Below, piece after piece: positions 24,940 through 34,071 of a stretch of 64,000 bases of DNA. Origin of the DNA: Nannocystis pusilla (lineage in GTDB: Bacteria > Myxococcota_A > Polyangia > Nannocystales > Nannocystaceae). Both the position numbers and the translations under genes were made by a program. Location: NCBI RefSeq assembly GCF_020073745.1, contig NZ_JAIRAU010000001.1, positions 868,001-932,000 on the forward strand. Direction: 5' to 3'. The number at the start of each line of letters is the position of its first letter. Position 1 is the stretch's first letter. Under the pieces are notes generated by a model that had not been told where the DNA came from, did no database searches, and saw nothing but the letters and a program-made list of their open reading frames with translations.

Positions 24940-25592
24940 TCGGCCTCGCGCTCTTGCTCGCCGTGCAAGATCCGCCGGTCGGGGTCCCCGAGCCCACCGC
25001 ACCGGCTCCCGAGCCCGCGACCGCCGCGGCCGCCGCGGAGCCCGTCGCGGCCCCTCCCGGCTCCGTGACGGCCGCTCCGGTCGCCGAGGGGCCCGTGGCG
25101 GAGCCCGTCGCTTCGCAGGCCGCTCCGGCGGTGCCCGATGTCGCTCCGGCGACATCCGAGGACCGACGCGGGTTCATCTTCGCCTGGATGCCATCCCTCG
25201 TGTTCGGCATCAGCGACGTGCCCTCGTTCGCGCCCCCCACCATCTTCCTAGGCGGCCGGCTGCCGCGCTCGTGGGCGCTCGGTTATCAGCTCACCGTGTC
25301 GTTCGGGCTCGCCGACCGCTACCTGAGCGGTGTCCTCACGCATCGCCACTATCTGGTGGGGCTGCACGGGTTCGGGGCCACGCGTCGCGGCCTCGCGGGG
25401 GTGGGCGGCGGCGTCGCGTTCACCCTGCCGCTCAAGCCGATCGCCGAGGTCGAGGCGCGGATCGGCGTGCGCTTCGGCGATACGCGCAGCTGGGCCGTCG
25501 GCGCGCTCGTCCGCCTCGGCTGGGACATCGGCCACGAGGAGCGCGCGCCCATGCCCCAGTTCGGCGCCTTCTTCGGCTACGTGCCGCTGTGA
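24936..25592 (+). CDS. Outer-membrane/envelope protein of unknown function
   Basis: 218 residues, translationally coupled (ATGA) to the MYXO-CTERM-like gene. A short hydrophobic N-terminus (MIGLALLLAVQDPP) may be a weak signal. A long Pro/Ala/Val spacer (about 15-80) follows. The rest (IFAWMPSLVFGISDVPSFAP, then glycine-rich alternating strands, ending FGAFFGYVPL with a terminal hydrophobic) looks like a small beta barrel. Location in the outer membrane is inferred. It is convergent with the sulfite-oxidase-like gene across a repeat array. Confidence 0.65.
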   Translation: MIGLALLLAVQDPPVGVPEPTAPAPEPATAAAAAEPVAAPPGSVTAAPVAEGPVAEPVASQAAPAVPDVAPATSEDRRGFIFAWMPSLVFGISDVPSFAPPTIFLGGRLPRSWALGYQLTVSFGLADRYLSGVLTHRHYLVGLHGFGATRRGLAGVGGGVAFTLPLKPIAEVEARIGVRFGDTRSWAVGALVRLGWDIGHEERAPMPQFGAFFGYVPL

Positions 25593-25603
25593 CCGGATTT
25601 TCG

Positions 25604-25659
25604 GATGGCCTTGGGGACATGCCCGAGCGAGCATGTCCCCAAGAACATTCCCATCAGAA
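25604..25659. repeat. 14-bp-period array, 4 units
   Basis: Units start at 25604 (GATGGCC), 25618 (CATGCCC), 25632 (CATGTCC) and 25646 (CATTCCC), with exact 14-bp spacing. It lies between convergent genes ending at 25592 and 25668. Confidence 0.85.
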
Positions 25660-25667
25660 AGAACGTC

Positions 25668-26843
25668 TCAAGCGCCAGGCGGCAGCCGGTTCTCCGGCAC
25701 CACCACCGTGCGCCACTTGACCCGGGTCTGATTAAAATGCCCGTGGACGTTGGGGTCGTTGTCGAGGGCCTGGACGTTGCCGTCCTCGTCGATCGCGCGC
25801 GAGCCGACCTTGTAGGTGCCGGGGCCGGGCGGTCGCCAGTGGAACTGGAACACCGACCAGGCGCCGTCGATCTCGCCGGAGGCGAGGCGGGCGTCGCGGG
25901 CGACCTGCTCGCGGACCGGCTGCAGGCCGGCGCGCTGCCACGACAGGCCGCCGTCGGTGCTGACCTCGACGGCGGCGACCGGGCGCTCGCCGCCCCAGGC
26001 CGCGCCGAGCAGCAGCCAGCCGCCGCCCTGGGCCGCGCGGCAGTCGGAGATGATCGACTTGAGGCCGATCCAGCGCGCCTGCACGCGCACCCACTTGCCG
26101 TCCCGGAGCTCCTTGTTGGTGAACACCAGGCGGTTGTGGATGCCCATGTGCGGCTTCGTCTTGCCCTCGATGTGGCTGAGCCACTTCACGTGCGACATCG
26201 AGTAGATCCGCGGCACGATGAGGCGCGACGGGAAGCCGTGGCGGCGCGACAGCGGCTCGCCGTTCATCGTCACGGCGACGATCGCCCGCGCGCGCGTGAG
26301 CTCGTCGAGCGACAGTCCGTAGTGGTAGCCGCGCTTGAGGAAGCCGAGGGTGTCGAGGCCGTGGCAGGCGAAGTGGGTGGCCGGCCCCGGACCGCCGCAC
26401 AGCTCGAGCAGGCTGGCGAAGCTCGGGCCCTCCCACACGGCCTGGCCGCACAACCCGGCCGAGCCCTGGAGATGGTTGCCGTTGCCGGCGCACTCCTGCA
26501 CGCACACGCGGGTCTCGCGCGGCAGGGCCAGGAGCTCGGGCAGCGTCAGCACGCGCGGGTTGGCGACGCCGGTGATCTGCAGGCGGTAGGTATCGGGGTC
26601 GACGGCCGGGTGGACGTGGCGGTCGCGGCGGAAGTAGCCGGCCGTCGGTGTGACGAGCTGCGACAGCTGGGCCGGCTTGTTCTCCTCCATGCTGACGAAC
26701 CGCAGCAGGGCGCGGGCGAGGCGGCGGCCGAACCAGGTCGGCATGCCGTCGACGGGCCGCAGCTCGAGCGAGGTGCCCTCCGGCGCGGGCATGCCGGTGG
26801 CTTCGGGGATGTCGTGCACGCCGAGAGTGTCGCCGTCCGTCAT
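25668..26843 (-). CDS. Sulfite-oxidase-family molybdopterin oxidoreductase
   Basis: 391 residues from the ATG at 26843; GTG starts further up are possible. The molybdopterin domain (about 60-255) includes [12 protein letters not shown], whose Cys should ligate molybdenum, then [34 protein letters not shown] and other family motifs. The C-terminal dimerisation domain (about 270-390) has [19 protein letters not shown] and the final NQTRVKW. No haem domain and no Tat signal is visible, so a cytoplasmic enzyme or one exported by an unusual route is possible. It would oxidise sulfite or reduce a sulfoxide or related oxyanion. The substrate is not evident, and no cytochrome or Moco gene is adjacent. 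Confidence 0.85.
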   Translation of the reverse strand: MTDGDTLGVHDIPEATGMPAPEGTSLELRPVDGMPTWFGRRLARALLRFVSMEENKPAQLSQLVTPTAGYFRRDRHVHPAVDPDTYRLQITGVANPRVLTLPELLALPRETRVCVQECAGNGNHLQGSAGLCGQAVWEGPSFASLLELCGGPGPATHFACHGLDTLGFLKRGYHYGLSLDELTRARAIVAVTMNGEPLSRRHGFPSRLIVPRIYSMSHVKWLSHIEGKTKPHMGIHNRLVFTNKELRDGKWVRVQARWIGLKSIISDCRAAQGGGWLLLGAAWGGERPVAAVEVSTDGGLSWQRAGLQPVREQVARDARLASGEIDGAWSVFQFHWRPPGPGTYKVGSRAIDEDGNVQALDNDPNVHGHFNQTRVKWRTVVVPENRLPPGA

Positions 26844-26902
26844 CAGAACGGCGGTCACGCTAACCTGGACCCCCTCCCGCGGGCAACGCGGCGAGCGCAC
26901 GC

Positions 26903-26937
26903 GATGGCCGTCCGGGCATGTGTCCAAGAGCACGGCC
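26903..26937. repeat. 14-bp repeat, 2 units
   Basis: GATGGCCGTCCGGG then CATGTGTCCAAGAG, in the 143-bp divergent gap between the sulfite-oxidase-like gene and rubrerythrin. Confidence 0.45.
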
Positions 26938-26986
26938 GGCGTGGTAGAAGACGCGTGCACCGATCCCCGCAGGAGATTCCTCCATC

Positions 26987-27415
26987 ATGAGCGCGAGCAA
27001 GCTGAACGGCACCAAGACCCACCAGAACCTCAAGGACGCGTTCGCCGGCGAGTCCCAGGCCAATCGCCGCTACCTCTACTTCGCCAAGCAGGCCGACGTC
27101 GAGGGTCACCCGGACGTCGCCGGTCTGTTCCGCGACACCGCGGAGGGCGAGACGGGCCACGCGCACGGCCACCTCGACTATCTCCGCAAGGTCGGCGACC
27201 CCGCCACCGGCCTGCCGATCGGCGACACCTCCAACAACCTCAAGGCCGCCGTCGCCGGCGAGACCCACGAGTACACGGACATGTACCCGGGCATGGCGCG
27301 CACCGCCCGTGAAGAGGGCTTCGAGGACATCGCCGACTGGTTCGAGACCCTGGCGCGGGCCGAGCGCTCGCACGCCGGCCGGTTCCAGAAGGCCCTCGTC
27401 GGCCTCGACGCGTGA
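26987..27415 (+). CDS. Rubrerythrin without rubredoxin domain
   Basis: A 142-residue ferritin-like diiron protein that would reduce peroxide. Carboxylate ligands appear in the expected order: [38 protein letters not shown] and [12 protein letters not shown]. The usual C-terminal rubredoxin CxxC domain is absent, as in sulerythrin-type proteins, so an outside electron donor is needed. AGGAG at 26971-26975 precedes the ATG. It opens a three-gene unit with the Fe-S protein and DUF3501, which I recall as a common neighbourhood. The Fe-S protein is the natural electron donor. Confidence 0.93.
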   Translation: MSASKLNGTKTHQNLKDAFAGESQANRRYLYFAKQADVEGHPDVAGLFRDTAEGETGHAHGHLDYLRKVGDPATGLPIGDTSNNLKAAVAGETHEYTDMYPGMARTAREEGFEDIADWFETLARAERSHAGRFQKALVGLDA

Positions 27416-27458
27416 GCCCCGGCGCGCGCGCCGCCCCGGGCGTCGCTGCGTGAACGGA

Positions 27459-27496
27459 CAGGTCCCCGCAGACATGCTCGAACGGGCATGTCCGCC
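27459..27496. repeat. 14-bp-period array, 3 units
   Basis: CAGG at 27459, then CATG at 27473 and 27487, in the gap between rubrerythrin and the Fe-S protein gene. A hairpin here could reduce read-through and so set the ratio of the two products. Confidence 0.75.
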
Positions 27497-27559
27497 GGGT
27501 CAGCTCAAGATCCAGACTCCACGGCCTCGCCGGCCGATCCCGCAACCGCAGAGCGCGAC

Positions 27560-28921
27560 ATGAGCCACGGGCCGATCTCGTACAAGCCGACCGACGGGCT
27601 GTCCTACGATCCGAGCGAGCCTGTCTACTGGGACAGGTCGGCGCTGGCCAAGGAGGTCACGCGCGCGTTCGAGATCTGCCACGGCTGCCGCATGTGCTTC
27701 AAGTACTGCGACGCGTTCCCGACGCTGTTCGAGCTGCTCGACAAGCAGCACGACGGCGACGTCACCCGCGTGACGAAGGACGAGACGAACCGGGTGATGG
27801 ACGCGTGCTTCCAGTGCAAGCTGTGCGAGGTGCAGTGCCCGTACACGCCGCGGGACAAGCACGAGTTCCAGCTCGACTTCCCGAAGCTGGTCCACCGCCA
27901 CCAGGCGCTGCGCACCCGCGAGGAGGGCACGAGCCTCGGCGACAAGTTCCTCGGCGACCCCGACCTGACCGGCAAGCTGGCGCGCGCCAGCCTCGGCGTG
28001 GTCAACACCATGAACAAGGTCAAGCTGCACCGGTGGTTCATGGAGAAGGTGCTGGGGATCCACCGCGACAAGCAGCTGCCGGAGTTCGCGCCGCAGGGCT
28101 TCGAGCAGTGGGCCGACCAGTCGGGCAAGATCGCCGCGGAGCCCGGCGGCGAGGCGGTGCTGTTCCAGACCTGCTACGTCGAGCACAACGAGCCGCAGAT
28201 CGGCAAGGACACCTGCGAGGTGATGGAGCGCAACGGCGTCGACCTGCGCTGCGCCGCCGGCCTGCGCTGCTGCGGCATGCCGGCGTGGGAGCACGGCGAC
28301 CTGACCTCGCTGCGCAAGAACGCCCGCCACAACCTCGACGTGCTCACGCCGTTCGTCGAGCGCGGCGCCAAGGTCCTGGCCATCAACCCGACCTGCTCGA
28401 TGATGCTCCGCCGCGAGTGGCCGCACCTGCTCGAAGGGGCAGACCGTGAGCGGGCCGAGAAGCTGGCCGCCGCGGTGATGGACCCGAGCGAGTTCTTGTG
28501 GTCGATCCGCCGCGAGCCGCGGTTCTCCGGCGAGTTCAAGAGCGGCCCGCACGGCCCGGTCGCCTACCACGCGCCGTGCCACCTGCGCGCCCAGGCCGTC
28601 GGCTTCAAGGGCCGCGACCTGATCAAGAAGATCCCCGGCGTCCAGGTCTCCCTCGTCAGCGAGTGCTGCGGCCACGACGGCACCTACGCGATGCGCGTCG
28701 AGGGCTTCGAGCCGTCGCAGCGGATCGGCAAGAAGGCGTTCGACGGCATGCGCGGCGCGGAGGCCCAGACGTGGGTGACCGACTGCCCGCTGGCGGCGAT
28801 CCAGTTCGAGCAGCACGCCGGCACCCGCCCGCTGCACCCGATGTCGCTCCTGGCCCGCGCCTATCGCGGCGACAGCTTCGGCGCCGGCGAGGCCGACGAG
28901 ACCAAGGAAGAATTGCCATGA
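27560..28921 (+). CDS. Heterodisulfide reductase-related / GlpC-like Fe-S protein
   Basis: 453 residues. Two ferredoxin-like [4Fe-4S] motifs near the N-terminus ([11 protein letters not shown] and [12 protein letters not shown]) are followed by two CCG domains, with CCGMPAW near 235 and ECCGHDGTY near 370. This is the layout of GlpC, HdrB/D and related electron-transfer subunits. There is no membrane segment, so it is soluble or peripheral. Next to rubrerythrin it probably feeds electrons for peroxide reduction. Two places in the gene (27620-27647 and 28426-28453) read as pairs of 14-bp repeat units. It overlaps DUF3501 by ATGA. Confidence 0.9.
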   Translation: MSHGPISYKPTDGLSYDPSEPVYWDRSALAKEVTRAFEICHGCRMCFKYCDAFPTLFELLDKQHDGDVTRVTKDETNRVMDACFQCKLCEVQCPYTPRDKHEFQLDFPKLVHRHQALRTREEGTSLGDKFLGDPDLTGKLARASLGVVNTMNKVKLHRWFMEKVLGIHRDKQLPEFAPQGFEQWADQSGKIAAEPGGEAVLFQTCYVEHNEPQIGKDTCEVMERNGVDLRCAAGLRCCGMPAWEHGDLTSLRKNARHNLDVLTPFVERGAKVLAINPTCSMMLRREWPHLLEGADRERAEKLAAAVMDPSEFLWSIRREPRFSGEFKSGPHGPVAYHAPCHLRAQAVGFKGRDLIKKIPGVQVSLVSECCGHDGTYAMRVEGFEPSQRIGKKAFDGMRGAEAQTWVTDCPLAAIQFEQHAGTRPLHPMSLLARAYRGDSFGAGEADETKEELP

Positions 28922-29481
28922 GAGCGGTCCAGCGCCCGGAGATCCTCGACTACGTGACCTACAACGAGCAGCGGGCGCAGCTCCGCAGCTCGGCGCTGGC
29001 GGCCAAGCGGCTGCGCCGGGTCGTCGTCGCCGACTGCCTGACCTTCCTGTTCGAGAATCACGAGACCATCCGCTACCAGATCCACGAGATGATGCGCGTC
29101 GAGCAGATCGTCCGCGAGCGCGACATCCTCCACGAGATCGAGACCTACAACGAGCTGCTCGGCCACGCCGGCGAGCTCGGCGCGACGGTGCTGATCGGCA
29201 TCGACGACCCGAACGAGCGCGACGTCAAGCTGTCGCGTTGGCGAGCGCTGCCGCAGCACCTCTACCTGGTCGGCGCCGACGGGACGCGGATCCGCCCGAC
29301 CTGGGACCCCCGCCAGGTCAGCGAGCGGCGGCTGTCGTCGGTGCAGTACCTGAAGTTCGCCGTCGCCGGCGTCGCGCCGCTCGCCTGCGGGGTCGACCTG
29401 CCCGGCGAGATCAGCGGCGAGACGGCGCTGACTCCCGAGCAGCGCGAGGCGCTGCAGGCCGACCTCGCCGAGAGCGAGTAG
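28918..29481 (+). CDS. DUF3501 family protein
   Basis: A 187-residue soluble protein starting [19 protein letters not shown] and containing FLFENHETIRYQIHEMMRVE and ETYNELLGHAGELGATVLIGI, the hallmarks of DUF3501. The biochemical role is unknown. Its constant place after a GlpC-like protein and rubrerythrin suggests a part in peroxide stress or electron transfer. The ATGA overlap makes it coupled to the Fe-S gene. It is convergent with the Rpn-like gene. No repeat array occurs at this junction. Confidence 0.88.
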   Translation: MRAVQRPEILDYVTYNEQRAQLRSSALAAKRLRRVVVADCLTFLFENHETIRYQIHEMMRVEQIVRERDILHEIETYNELLGHAGELGATVLIGIDDPNERDVKLSRWRALPQHLYLVGADGTRIRPTWDPRQVSERRLSSVQYLKFAVAGVAPLACGVDLPGEISGETALTPEQREALQADLAESE

Positions 29482-29572
29482 TCCGGGCGACGAGGTCCGA
29501 CTCGCCGGGCGACAACGCCGGCGATCCGGGTGAAGGCCTCATCCCGTCGTGATCGGGACGAGCGGGGCGGCG

Positions 29573-30427
29573 CTAGTCGGCGAACACGTCGTCGAGGCGC
29601 GTGGCCGTCAGCACGCGGCCGGCCCAGCGGTCGAGCAGGGCCTCGTCCTGGCAGTCGAGGACGCGCTGGCGCTGGTCGGCGGCGAGGGCGAAGCCCTTGA
29701 GCTGCAGCAGTTTGAGCAGCAGGTCGGCCTTGCCCGTGGCGATGCCCTCGAGCCAGGGTTTGCGGAACATGTCACTCAGTGGTTCCCAGCGTCCGTTGGC
29801 CATGATGAGCTGCTCCAGCGCGGTGCGGGCCACGCGGCCCAGGAGGGCGACGACGAAGTCAGGATAGAGGATCCCCCGCTGATCGTCGAGGCCGCGGGTC
29901 GCAGCGAGGGCGGCGAGGGCGATGTGCTCGGCGCCGGGTTCGTCGGCGTGGGCCGCGACCGACAGCACCGCCAGCTCGGGCAGCGCCCGCGCCTGCTCGA
30001 CGTCGGTGACGACGGGCACGGCCTCGGGACCGAGCACCCACGGGTGGACGGTGCCGCGGCGACGACCGAGGTCGATCGGCTCGGCGCACCAGCGGGCGAC
30101 CGCGGGGTCAAGCGACACGACCACGAGGGTGACGGGGCAGCCGAGGCGCGCGCGCAGGCCGGCCACGTAGACCGGCCAGGTGTAGCGCTTGCGGGCGTCT
30201 CGCTCGACCTGGACCTCGACGACGAGCGCCTCGTCGGGCCGGTCCGGCGCGCCGCCGAGGCCGAGGACGGCGTCGGCGCGGTGCTCGGCGAAGTCGAGGT
30301 CGACGAACTCGGCGGCGGTGATGCGGATCGGGCCCGGCGCGCGCTCGCCGGGCCACAGCAGGTCGGGGATCAGCGCCGGGGCGTGGCGGACCAACTGGAC
30401 GAGCGCCTCGTGGGACAGCTTCGGCAT
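29573..30427 (-). CDS. Rpn-like / PD-(D/E)XK nuclease-fold protein (uncertain)
   Basis: A 284-residue protein opening MPKLSHEALVQLVRHAP. RADAVLG, then VVEVQVERDARKRYTW, resembles the D...ExQ core of PD-(D/E)XK enzymes. The second half (GRVARTALEQLI, WLEGIATGKADLLLKLLQLKGF) matches a large family of transposase-like Rpn proteins, abundant in myxobacteria and actinomycetes. By similarity it may cut DNA and favour recombination. No transposon ends flank it. The nuclease call rests on weak motifs. Confidence 0.6.
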   Translation of the reverse strand: MPKLSHEALVQLVRHAPALIPDLLWPGERAPGPIRITAAEFVDLDFAEHRADAVLGLGGAPDRPDEALVVEVQVERDARKRYTWPVYVAGLRARLGCPVTLVVVSLDPAVARWCAEPIDLGRRRGTVHPWVLGPEAVPVVTDVEQARALPELAVLSVAAHADEPGAEHIALAALAATRGLDDQRGILYPDFVVALLGRVARTALEQLIMANGRWEPLSDMFRKPWLEGIATGKADLLLKLLQLKGFALAADQRQRVLDCQDEALLDRWAGRVLTATRLDDVFAD

Positions 30428-30468
30428 CGTGCGCGCGAGTTAGCATCGCGCGCACGGGCGGGCCAGCG

Positions 30469-31083
30469 TCACTCGTCCGCGGGCTTGACCTCGACCTTGC
30501 GCTTGAAGACGACCGACTTCGGGCCGTTCGGCTCGGCGGCGCAGGTCAGGACGTCCTGCTCCAAAGTACAGGTGAGCACCACCTCCGCGGGGGCGAGGAT
30601 CGGCCGGTGCGACGCGGCCAGCTCGCGGGCGGCCGAGCCTTCGCCGAGGTAGCCGTCGCCGCCGGTGCCGCTGCTGTCGTCGCCGTAGCTGTCGTAGGCC
30701 TCGGAGGTGGCCGCGGCCGCGGTGTCGCTGTAGTCCACGTCGCCGCCGCCGAACAGATCGTTGCGGACCTCGATGCGGTAAGTCGGGGCGGCGCCGGCGT
30801 CGACCACCAGGTCGGAGCCGAACGAGTGTTGATAGGAGAAGTCGTCGTAGTCGACCACGCTGTAGTAGTCGATGCGGCCGGCGAGGTCGTCCTCGACCGT
30901 GAGCCGCAGCCCGTAGATCGCGGTGTACGAGCCCTCGCTGTAGACGGCCGGGAATTTTTCGCCGTCGAGCTGGATCGCGCTCCAGTCGCCGACGATCGGG
31001 TCGGGCTTGTCCTCGTCGTCGGGGCAGCCGGTGAAGCTGAGGCCGAGGAGCGCCAGCGCGGGGACGTGAATGCGGTGCTGCAT
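30469..31083 (-). CDS. Lipoprotein, paralogue A of a tandem pair
   Basis: 204 residues. GAGGAGG lies 6 bp before the ATG, an excellent ribosome site. The signal peptide (LALLGLSFTGCPDDE) ends in a lipobox Cys, followed by acidic residues that favour outer-membrane retention. DPIVGDWSAIQLDGEKFP and the region around DLVVDAGAAPTYRIEV closely match the upstream neighbour, so the pair arose by tandem duplication. A Gly/Ser/Asp-rich loop (about 125-150) differs between copies. It has a lipocalin-like look (GDW near the N-terminus), but the ligand is unknown. It lies 11 bp after paralogue B in the same operon. Confidence 0.75.
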   Translation of the reverse strand: MQHRIHVPALALLGLSFTGCPDDEDKPDPIVGDWSAIQLDGEKFPAVYSEGSYTAIYGLRLTVEDDLAGRIDYYSVVDYDDFSYQHSFGSDLVVDAGAAPTYRIEVRNDLFGGGDVDYSDTAAAATSEAYDSYGDDSSGTGGDGYLGEGSAARELAASHRPILAPAEVVLTCTLEQDVLTCAAEPNGPKSVVFKRKVEVKPADE

Positions 31084-31094
31084 GGCGATCCTCC

Positions 31095-31721
31095 TCAAGA
31101 TTCGTCGCCCGGGCGGACGCGGGTGAAGACCCAGTGCCTGGAGTCCTCGGCGCCCTCGCGGTCGCACGTCAGGGTGTCGCCCGCGAGCGTGCAGTCGAAG
31201 ATCATGGCGCCCGGGGCGAGCTGCGGGGCGGTCGGCAGCTTCAGCGGCCGCATGGCGGCGAGGTCGTCGTCGCCGGCGTCGGCGTAGTCGCCGGTGGTGT
31301 CGTAGCCCGGGTCGGGGACGCCGGTGTCGGCGTAGCCGGTGTCGGGCTCGCCGCTGCCGCTGACGCTGGGCTCGCCGGGCTCGCTGCCCTCGTAGCCGTC
31401 GAAGAAGTCGTGGGCGACGTCGAGGCGGTACTTCGGCGCGGCCGAGGCGTCGACCACGAGGTCGGCGACGGCCTCCACCAGATAGTCGAGGCCGTCGAAG
31501 TCGTAGGACTGATAGCGCGTCATGTCGCCCTCGAGGTCGGCGCCGATGTGGAGCCGCTCGCCCCTCAGCCCGTCGGGCCCGTTCTGCGGGTGCTTCTCGC
31601 CGTCGACCTGGATCGCCCGCCAGTCGCCGACGATCGGGTCCCCCGCGGGCTCCCTGTCGGTGCAGTGGGTGAAGCCGAGCGCCAGCAGGGCGAGCCCGGG
31701 GATCTTGCTACGCTGGTCCAT
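31095..31721 (-). CDS. Lipoprotein, paralogue B of a tandem pair
   Basis: 208 residues from the ATG at 31721. The signal peptide ends LALLALGFTHC. DPIVGDWRAIQVDGEKHP and DLVVDASAAPKYRLDV align with paralogue A. Here the variable loop (about 115-150) is longer and carries a Gly-Tyr-Asp-Thr repeat (DTGYADTGVPDPGYDTTGDYAD). The last part, CTLAGDTLTCDREGAED, matches the Cys pair of paralogue A. Function is unknown. The first gene of the operon, it lies downstream of the P450 with a repeat array between. Confidence 0.75.
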   Translation of the reverse strand: MDQRSKIPGLALLALGFTHCTDREPAGDPIVGDWRAIQVDGEKHPQNGPDGLRGERLHIGADLEGDMTRYQSYDFDGLDYLVEAVADLVVDASAAPKYRLDVAHDFFDGYEGSEPGEPSVSGSGEPDTGYADTGVPDPGYDTTGDYADAGDDDLAAMRPLKLPTAPQLAPGAMIFDCTLAGDTLTCDREGAEDSRHWVFTRVRPGDES

Positions 31722-31732
31722 AAATTTTAATC

Positions 31733-31774
31733 CCTGTGCGAGAGGACATGTACATCGGGTCAGGTGAATGGGCG
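31733..31774. repeat. 14-bp-period array, 3 units
   Basis: CCTG at 31733, CATG at 31747 and CAGG at 31761, exactly 14 bp apart, lie between the P450 stop and the paralogue B start. Confidence 0.7.
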
Positions 31775-31852
31775 CCGCGGCTGTCGAGGCCTCCACTCCC
31801 CGATGAGGATACGCCGTGGCCCGGCGCGCGGACAGGGGTCGGGCGCGAGCGC

Positions 31853-33157
31853 TCAGCCGGCGCGCACGACCAGGACGCCGTCCGCGGGGCCGAGCGACAG
31901 GTTGCGCCGCACCGGCCGCGGCGGTGTGGTGCCGACGAGCCGCAGGTCGTGCTCGGGCACCAGCACGGCGAGGGCCTGCTTCATCTCGTACAGGGCGAAG
32001 GCGGCCCCGATGCAGCGCCGGTGGCCGCCGCCGAACGGCGTAAATTCGAAGGGCGAGACCTTGCGACCGAGGAAGCGCTCGGGCCGGAACGTGTGCGGGT
32101 CGGGGTAGAGGTCGGGGTTCTGATGCAGGAGGGCGGTGCCGACGGCGATCCCGGTGCCGGGCTCGAGCTCGTGGGGGCCGAGCTGCAGCGGCTTGACGAG
32201 GGTGCGCGGGGCCATGGGGAGGATCGGCCACAGGCGCAGGACCTCGTGGCACACGGCGTCGAGGTAGGGCAGGGCGGCGACGGCCTCGAAGTCGGGGTCG
32301 GGGCCGAGGGCGGCCAGCTCGGCGCGCAGGCGGGCGAACACCGCCGGGGCCCGCAGCAGCCACGAGAAGGCCCAGGCCAGCGCGATCGCGGTGGTCTCGT
32401 GGCCGGCGAACAACAGCGTGAGCAGCTCGTCGACCAGCTCGTCGTCGGCGAGCGCGCGACCCTCCTCGTCGCGCACGGCGAGCATCAGACTGAGGATGTC
32501 GTCCGCCGGTTCGGCCCGCCGCCTGGCGATCTGCCGCAGCGTCAGGGCCTCGGCGCGCGCGCGGGCGGCGGCGAAGCGGCGCCACGGGGTCAGCGGCCCG
32601 AGGTCGCGCTGGGCCTGGCGCGAGAACAGGATGAGCGGGTGCAGCGCGTCGATCACGGCGACCAGCGACGCGCCGACCTGCGCGCACTCCTCGGGGTCGG
32701 TGACGCCGAACACCGCGCGCGCGATCACCTCGAGCGAGATCGCCTGGGTGGTGCGCTGCATGCTGAACGGCTCGTTGACCTTCCACGCGGCCGCGTGGCG
32801 ACGCGCCGCCTCGCGGATGATCGCGCCGTACGAGCGCATGCGGGCCCCGTGGAACGGCGGGGTCAGCAGCTTGCGGTCGCGGCGGTGACGCGCGCCGCTG
32901 ACGACGATCAACGAGTTGTCCCCGAGCACCGCGCCGAGGTGATTGGTGCCGAACGAGCGGGTGGCGTCCGGGTCCATCGTGAAGAGCACCCGAGCGAGCT
33001 CAGGCTCGCCGGTGACCACCAAGCGCTGGCCGCCGAGGTGAAACGCGAACGGGTCGCCGTAGCGCCGCTTGCACGCGGCGAAGAACCCGTACGGGTCGAC
33101 GGCGAAGCGGTAGGCGGCGAGCGGAGCGAAGCGGGGCCCGGGCACGGAGCGTGACAT
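31853..33157 (-). CDS. Cytochrome P450
   Basis: A 434-residue soluble P450. The I-helix is LLFAGHETTAIAL, the ExxR motif is in HEVLRLWP, the PERF motif is TFRPERFLG, and the haem Cys lies in FGGGHRRCIGAAF. All core residues are present. There is no membrane anchor, as in bacterial class I P450s that need a ferredoxin partner; none is adjacent. ATG 33157 is preferred because GGTGGA lies just upstream; an ATG 15 bp earlier is possible. The FxPFGGGHRRC style and the hydrophobic substrate region suggest fatty-acid or terpenoid-like substrates, which is only a guess. Divergent from the stress protein gene 43 bp away. Confidence 0.92.
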   Translation of the reverse strand: MSRSVPGPRFAPLAAYRFAVDPYGFFAACKRRYGDPFAFHLGGQRLVVTGEPELARVLFTMDPDATRSFGTNHLGAVLGDNSLIVVSGARHRRDRKLLTPPFHGARMRSYGAIIREAARRHAAAWKVNEPFSMQRTTQAISLEVIARAVFGVTDPEECAQVGASLVAVIDALHPLILFSRQAQRDLGPLTPWRRFAAARARAEALTLRQIARRRAEPADDILSLMLAVRDEEGRALADDELVDELLTLLFAGHETTAIALAWAFSWLLRAPAVFARLRAELAALGPDPDFEAVAALPYLDAVCHEVLRLWPILPMAPRTLVKPLQLGPHELEPGTGIAVGTALLHQNPDLYPDPHTFRPERFLGRKVSPFEFTPFGGGHRRCIGAAFALYEMKQALAVLVPEHDLRLVGTTPPRPVRRNLSLGPADGVLVVRAG

Positions 33158-33200
33158 GCGTCCACCTTCCACCCGATCGGGGCTGTACTACAATAGCGAC

Positions 33201-33746
33201 ATGACCCCCGCGCGCGCCCCCTTCACCAAGATCCTGGTGCCGGTCGACTTCTCACCGGCGAGCGACGAGCACATCGCCGCCGGCCAGGCGGTCGAGGTCG
33301 ACGGCCAGTACATCGAGTTCTCGCCGAGCACCGTGCGCAGCGTCGTCCTCGCGGCCGACCTGGCGCGCGCGAGCCTCGGCACGGTGATCCTGCTGCACGT
33401 CACGCCGGCGCTCAACTACAGCACGATGTACGCGGGCAACCTCAGCGTCGGGTTGTCGTCGCAGGTGCTGACCGACGTCCACGAGGCGGCGCAGAAGACG
33501 TCGAAGGCGGCGCTCGAGGTGATCGCGGGGCGCCACTGCAGCGGCGTCCAGGTGGTCCTCGAGGCCCGACCCGGCGTGGCGGTCAGCGTCATCATCGAGG
33601 AGTCCGAGCGCAAGTCGGCCGACCTGATCGTGCTGGCCGCCAGCGGCCGCTCGCGGGTGGCCCGCTTCTTCGTCGGCAGCACCGCCGACCGCGTCATCCG
33701 CGAGGCCATCTGCCCGGTGCTCGTCATCCCCGCGCTGCACGAGTGA
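33201..33746 (+). CDS. Universal stress protein (UspA family)
   Basis: A 181-residue UspA domain. The strand-1 motif KILVPVDFSPASD and the ATP-loop region AASGRSRVARFFVGSTADRV near the C-terminus fit the G-x2-G-x9-G-S/T pattern loosely: Ser-Arg replaces part of the glycine spacing. The family ends with CPVLVIP, present here. An insertion (about 27-48, VDGQYIEFSPSTVRS) lengthens the first loop. Such proteins bind ATP and aid survival under stress. It shares a 43-bp divergent promoter region with the P450. Confidence 0.88.
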   Translation: MTPARAPFTKILVPVDFSPASDEHIAAGQAVEVDGQYIEFSPSTVRSVVLAADLARASLGTVILLHVTPALNYSTMYAGNLSVGLSSQVLTDVHEAAQKTSKAALEVIAGRHCSGVQVVLEARPGVAVSVIIEESERKSADLIVLAASGRSRVARFFVGSTADRVIREAICPVLVIPALHE

Positions 33747-33816
33747 GCGGCGCCCGAGCGGGCCGCGTCGCGCGAGCGGATGCCCGTCGTGTCGTGGCCC
33801 CGAGACGACGAAAGGA

Positions 33817-33858
33817 CATGACCCGGAGAACATGCTCCAAGGGTCATGTCCCTCGGCG
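33817..33858. repeat. 14-bp-period array, 3 units
   Basis: CATG at 33817, 33831 and 33845, between the stress protein gene and the convergent small gene at 33889. Confidence 0.85.
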
Positions 33859-33888
33859 CGGCGCGGCGCGCAGCGCGAGGTCGGGGCA

Positions 33889-34071
33889 TCACGCGGCGCG
33901 CGGCATCGGCGCGGCGGGCTGGGGCTCGGCGGGGGCCACGGTCGGCGTCGGCTCGGACACGCGCGGACGCGCGGCGACCATGCGCAGGCCGGCGTAGAAC
34001 GGCCGATCGATGACGGCGGCCGTGAAGCGTTCGGCGAAAATCATGCGGGCGGCGAGTCCTGTGTGGCGCAT
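33889..34071 (-). CDS. Possible small protein, 60 residues
   Basis: A short frame, MRHTGLAARMIFAERF, with a Pro/Ala-rich C-terminus. Its third positions are nearly all G or C, as in real genes here. AGGTAGAGG precedes the ATG by about 6 bp. No family is recognised. It could be real or chance; the codon pattern is the main support. Confidence 0.4.
   Translation of the reverse strand: MRHTGLAARMIFAERFTAAVIDRPFYAGLRMVAARPRVSEPTPTVAPAEPQPAAPMPRAA

Noticed and set aside
29573..30427. Rpn-like gene as part of an insertion sequence
   Set aside because: No terminal inverted repeats or target duplications were seen around it.
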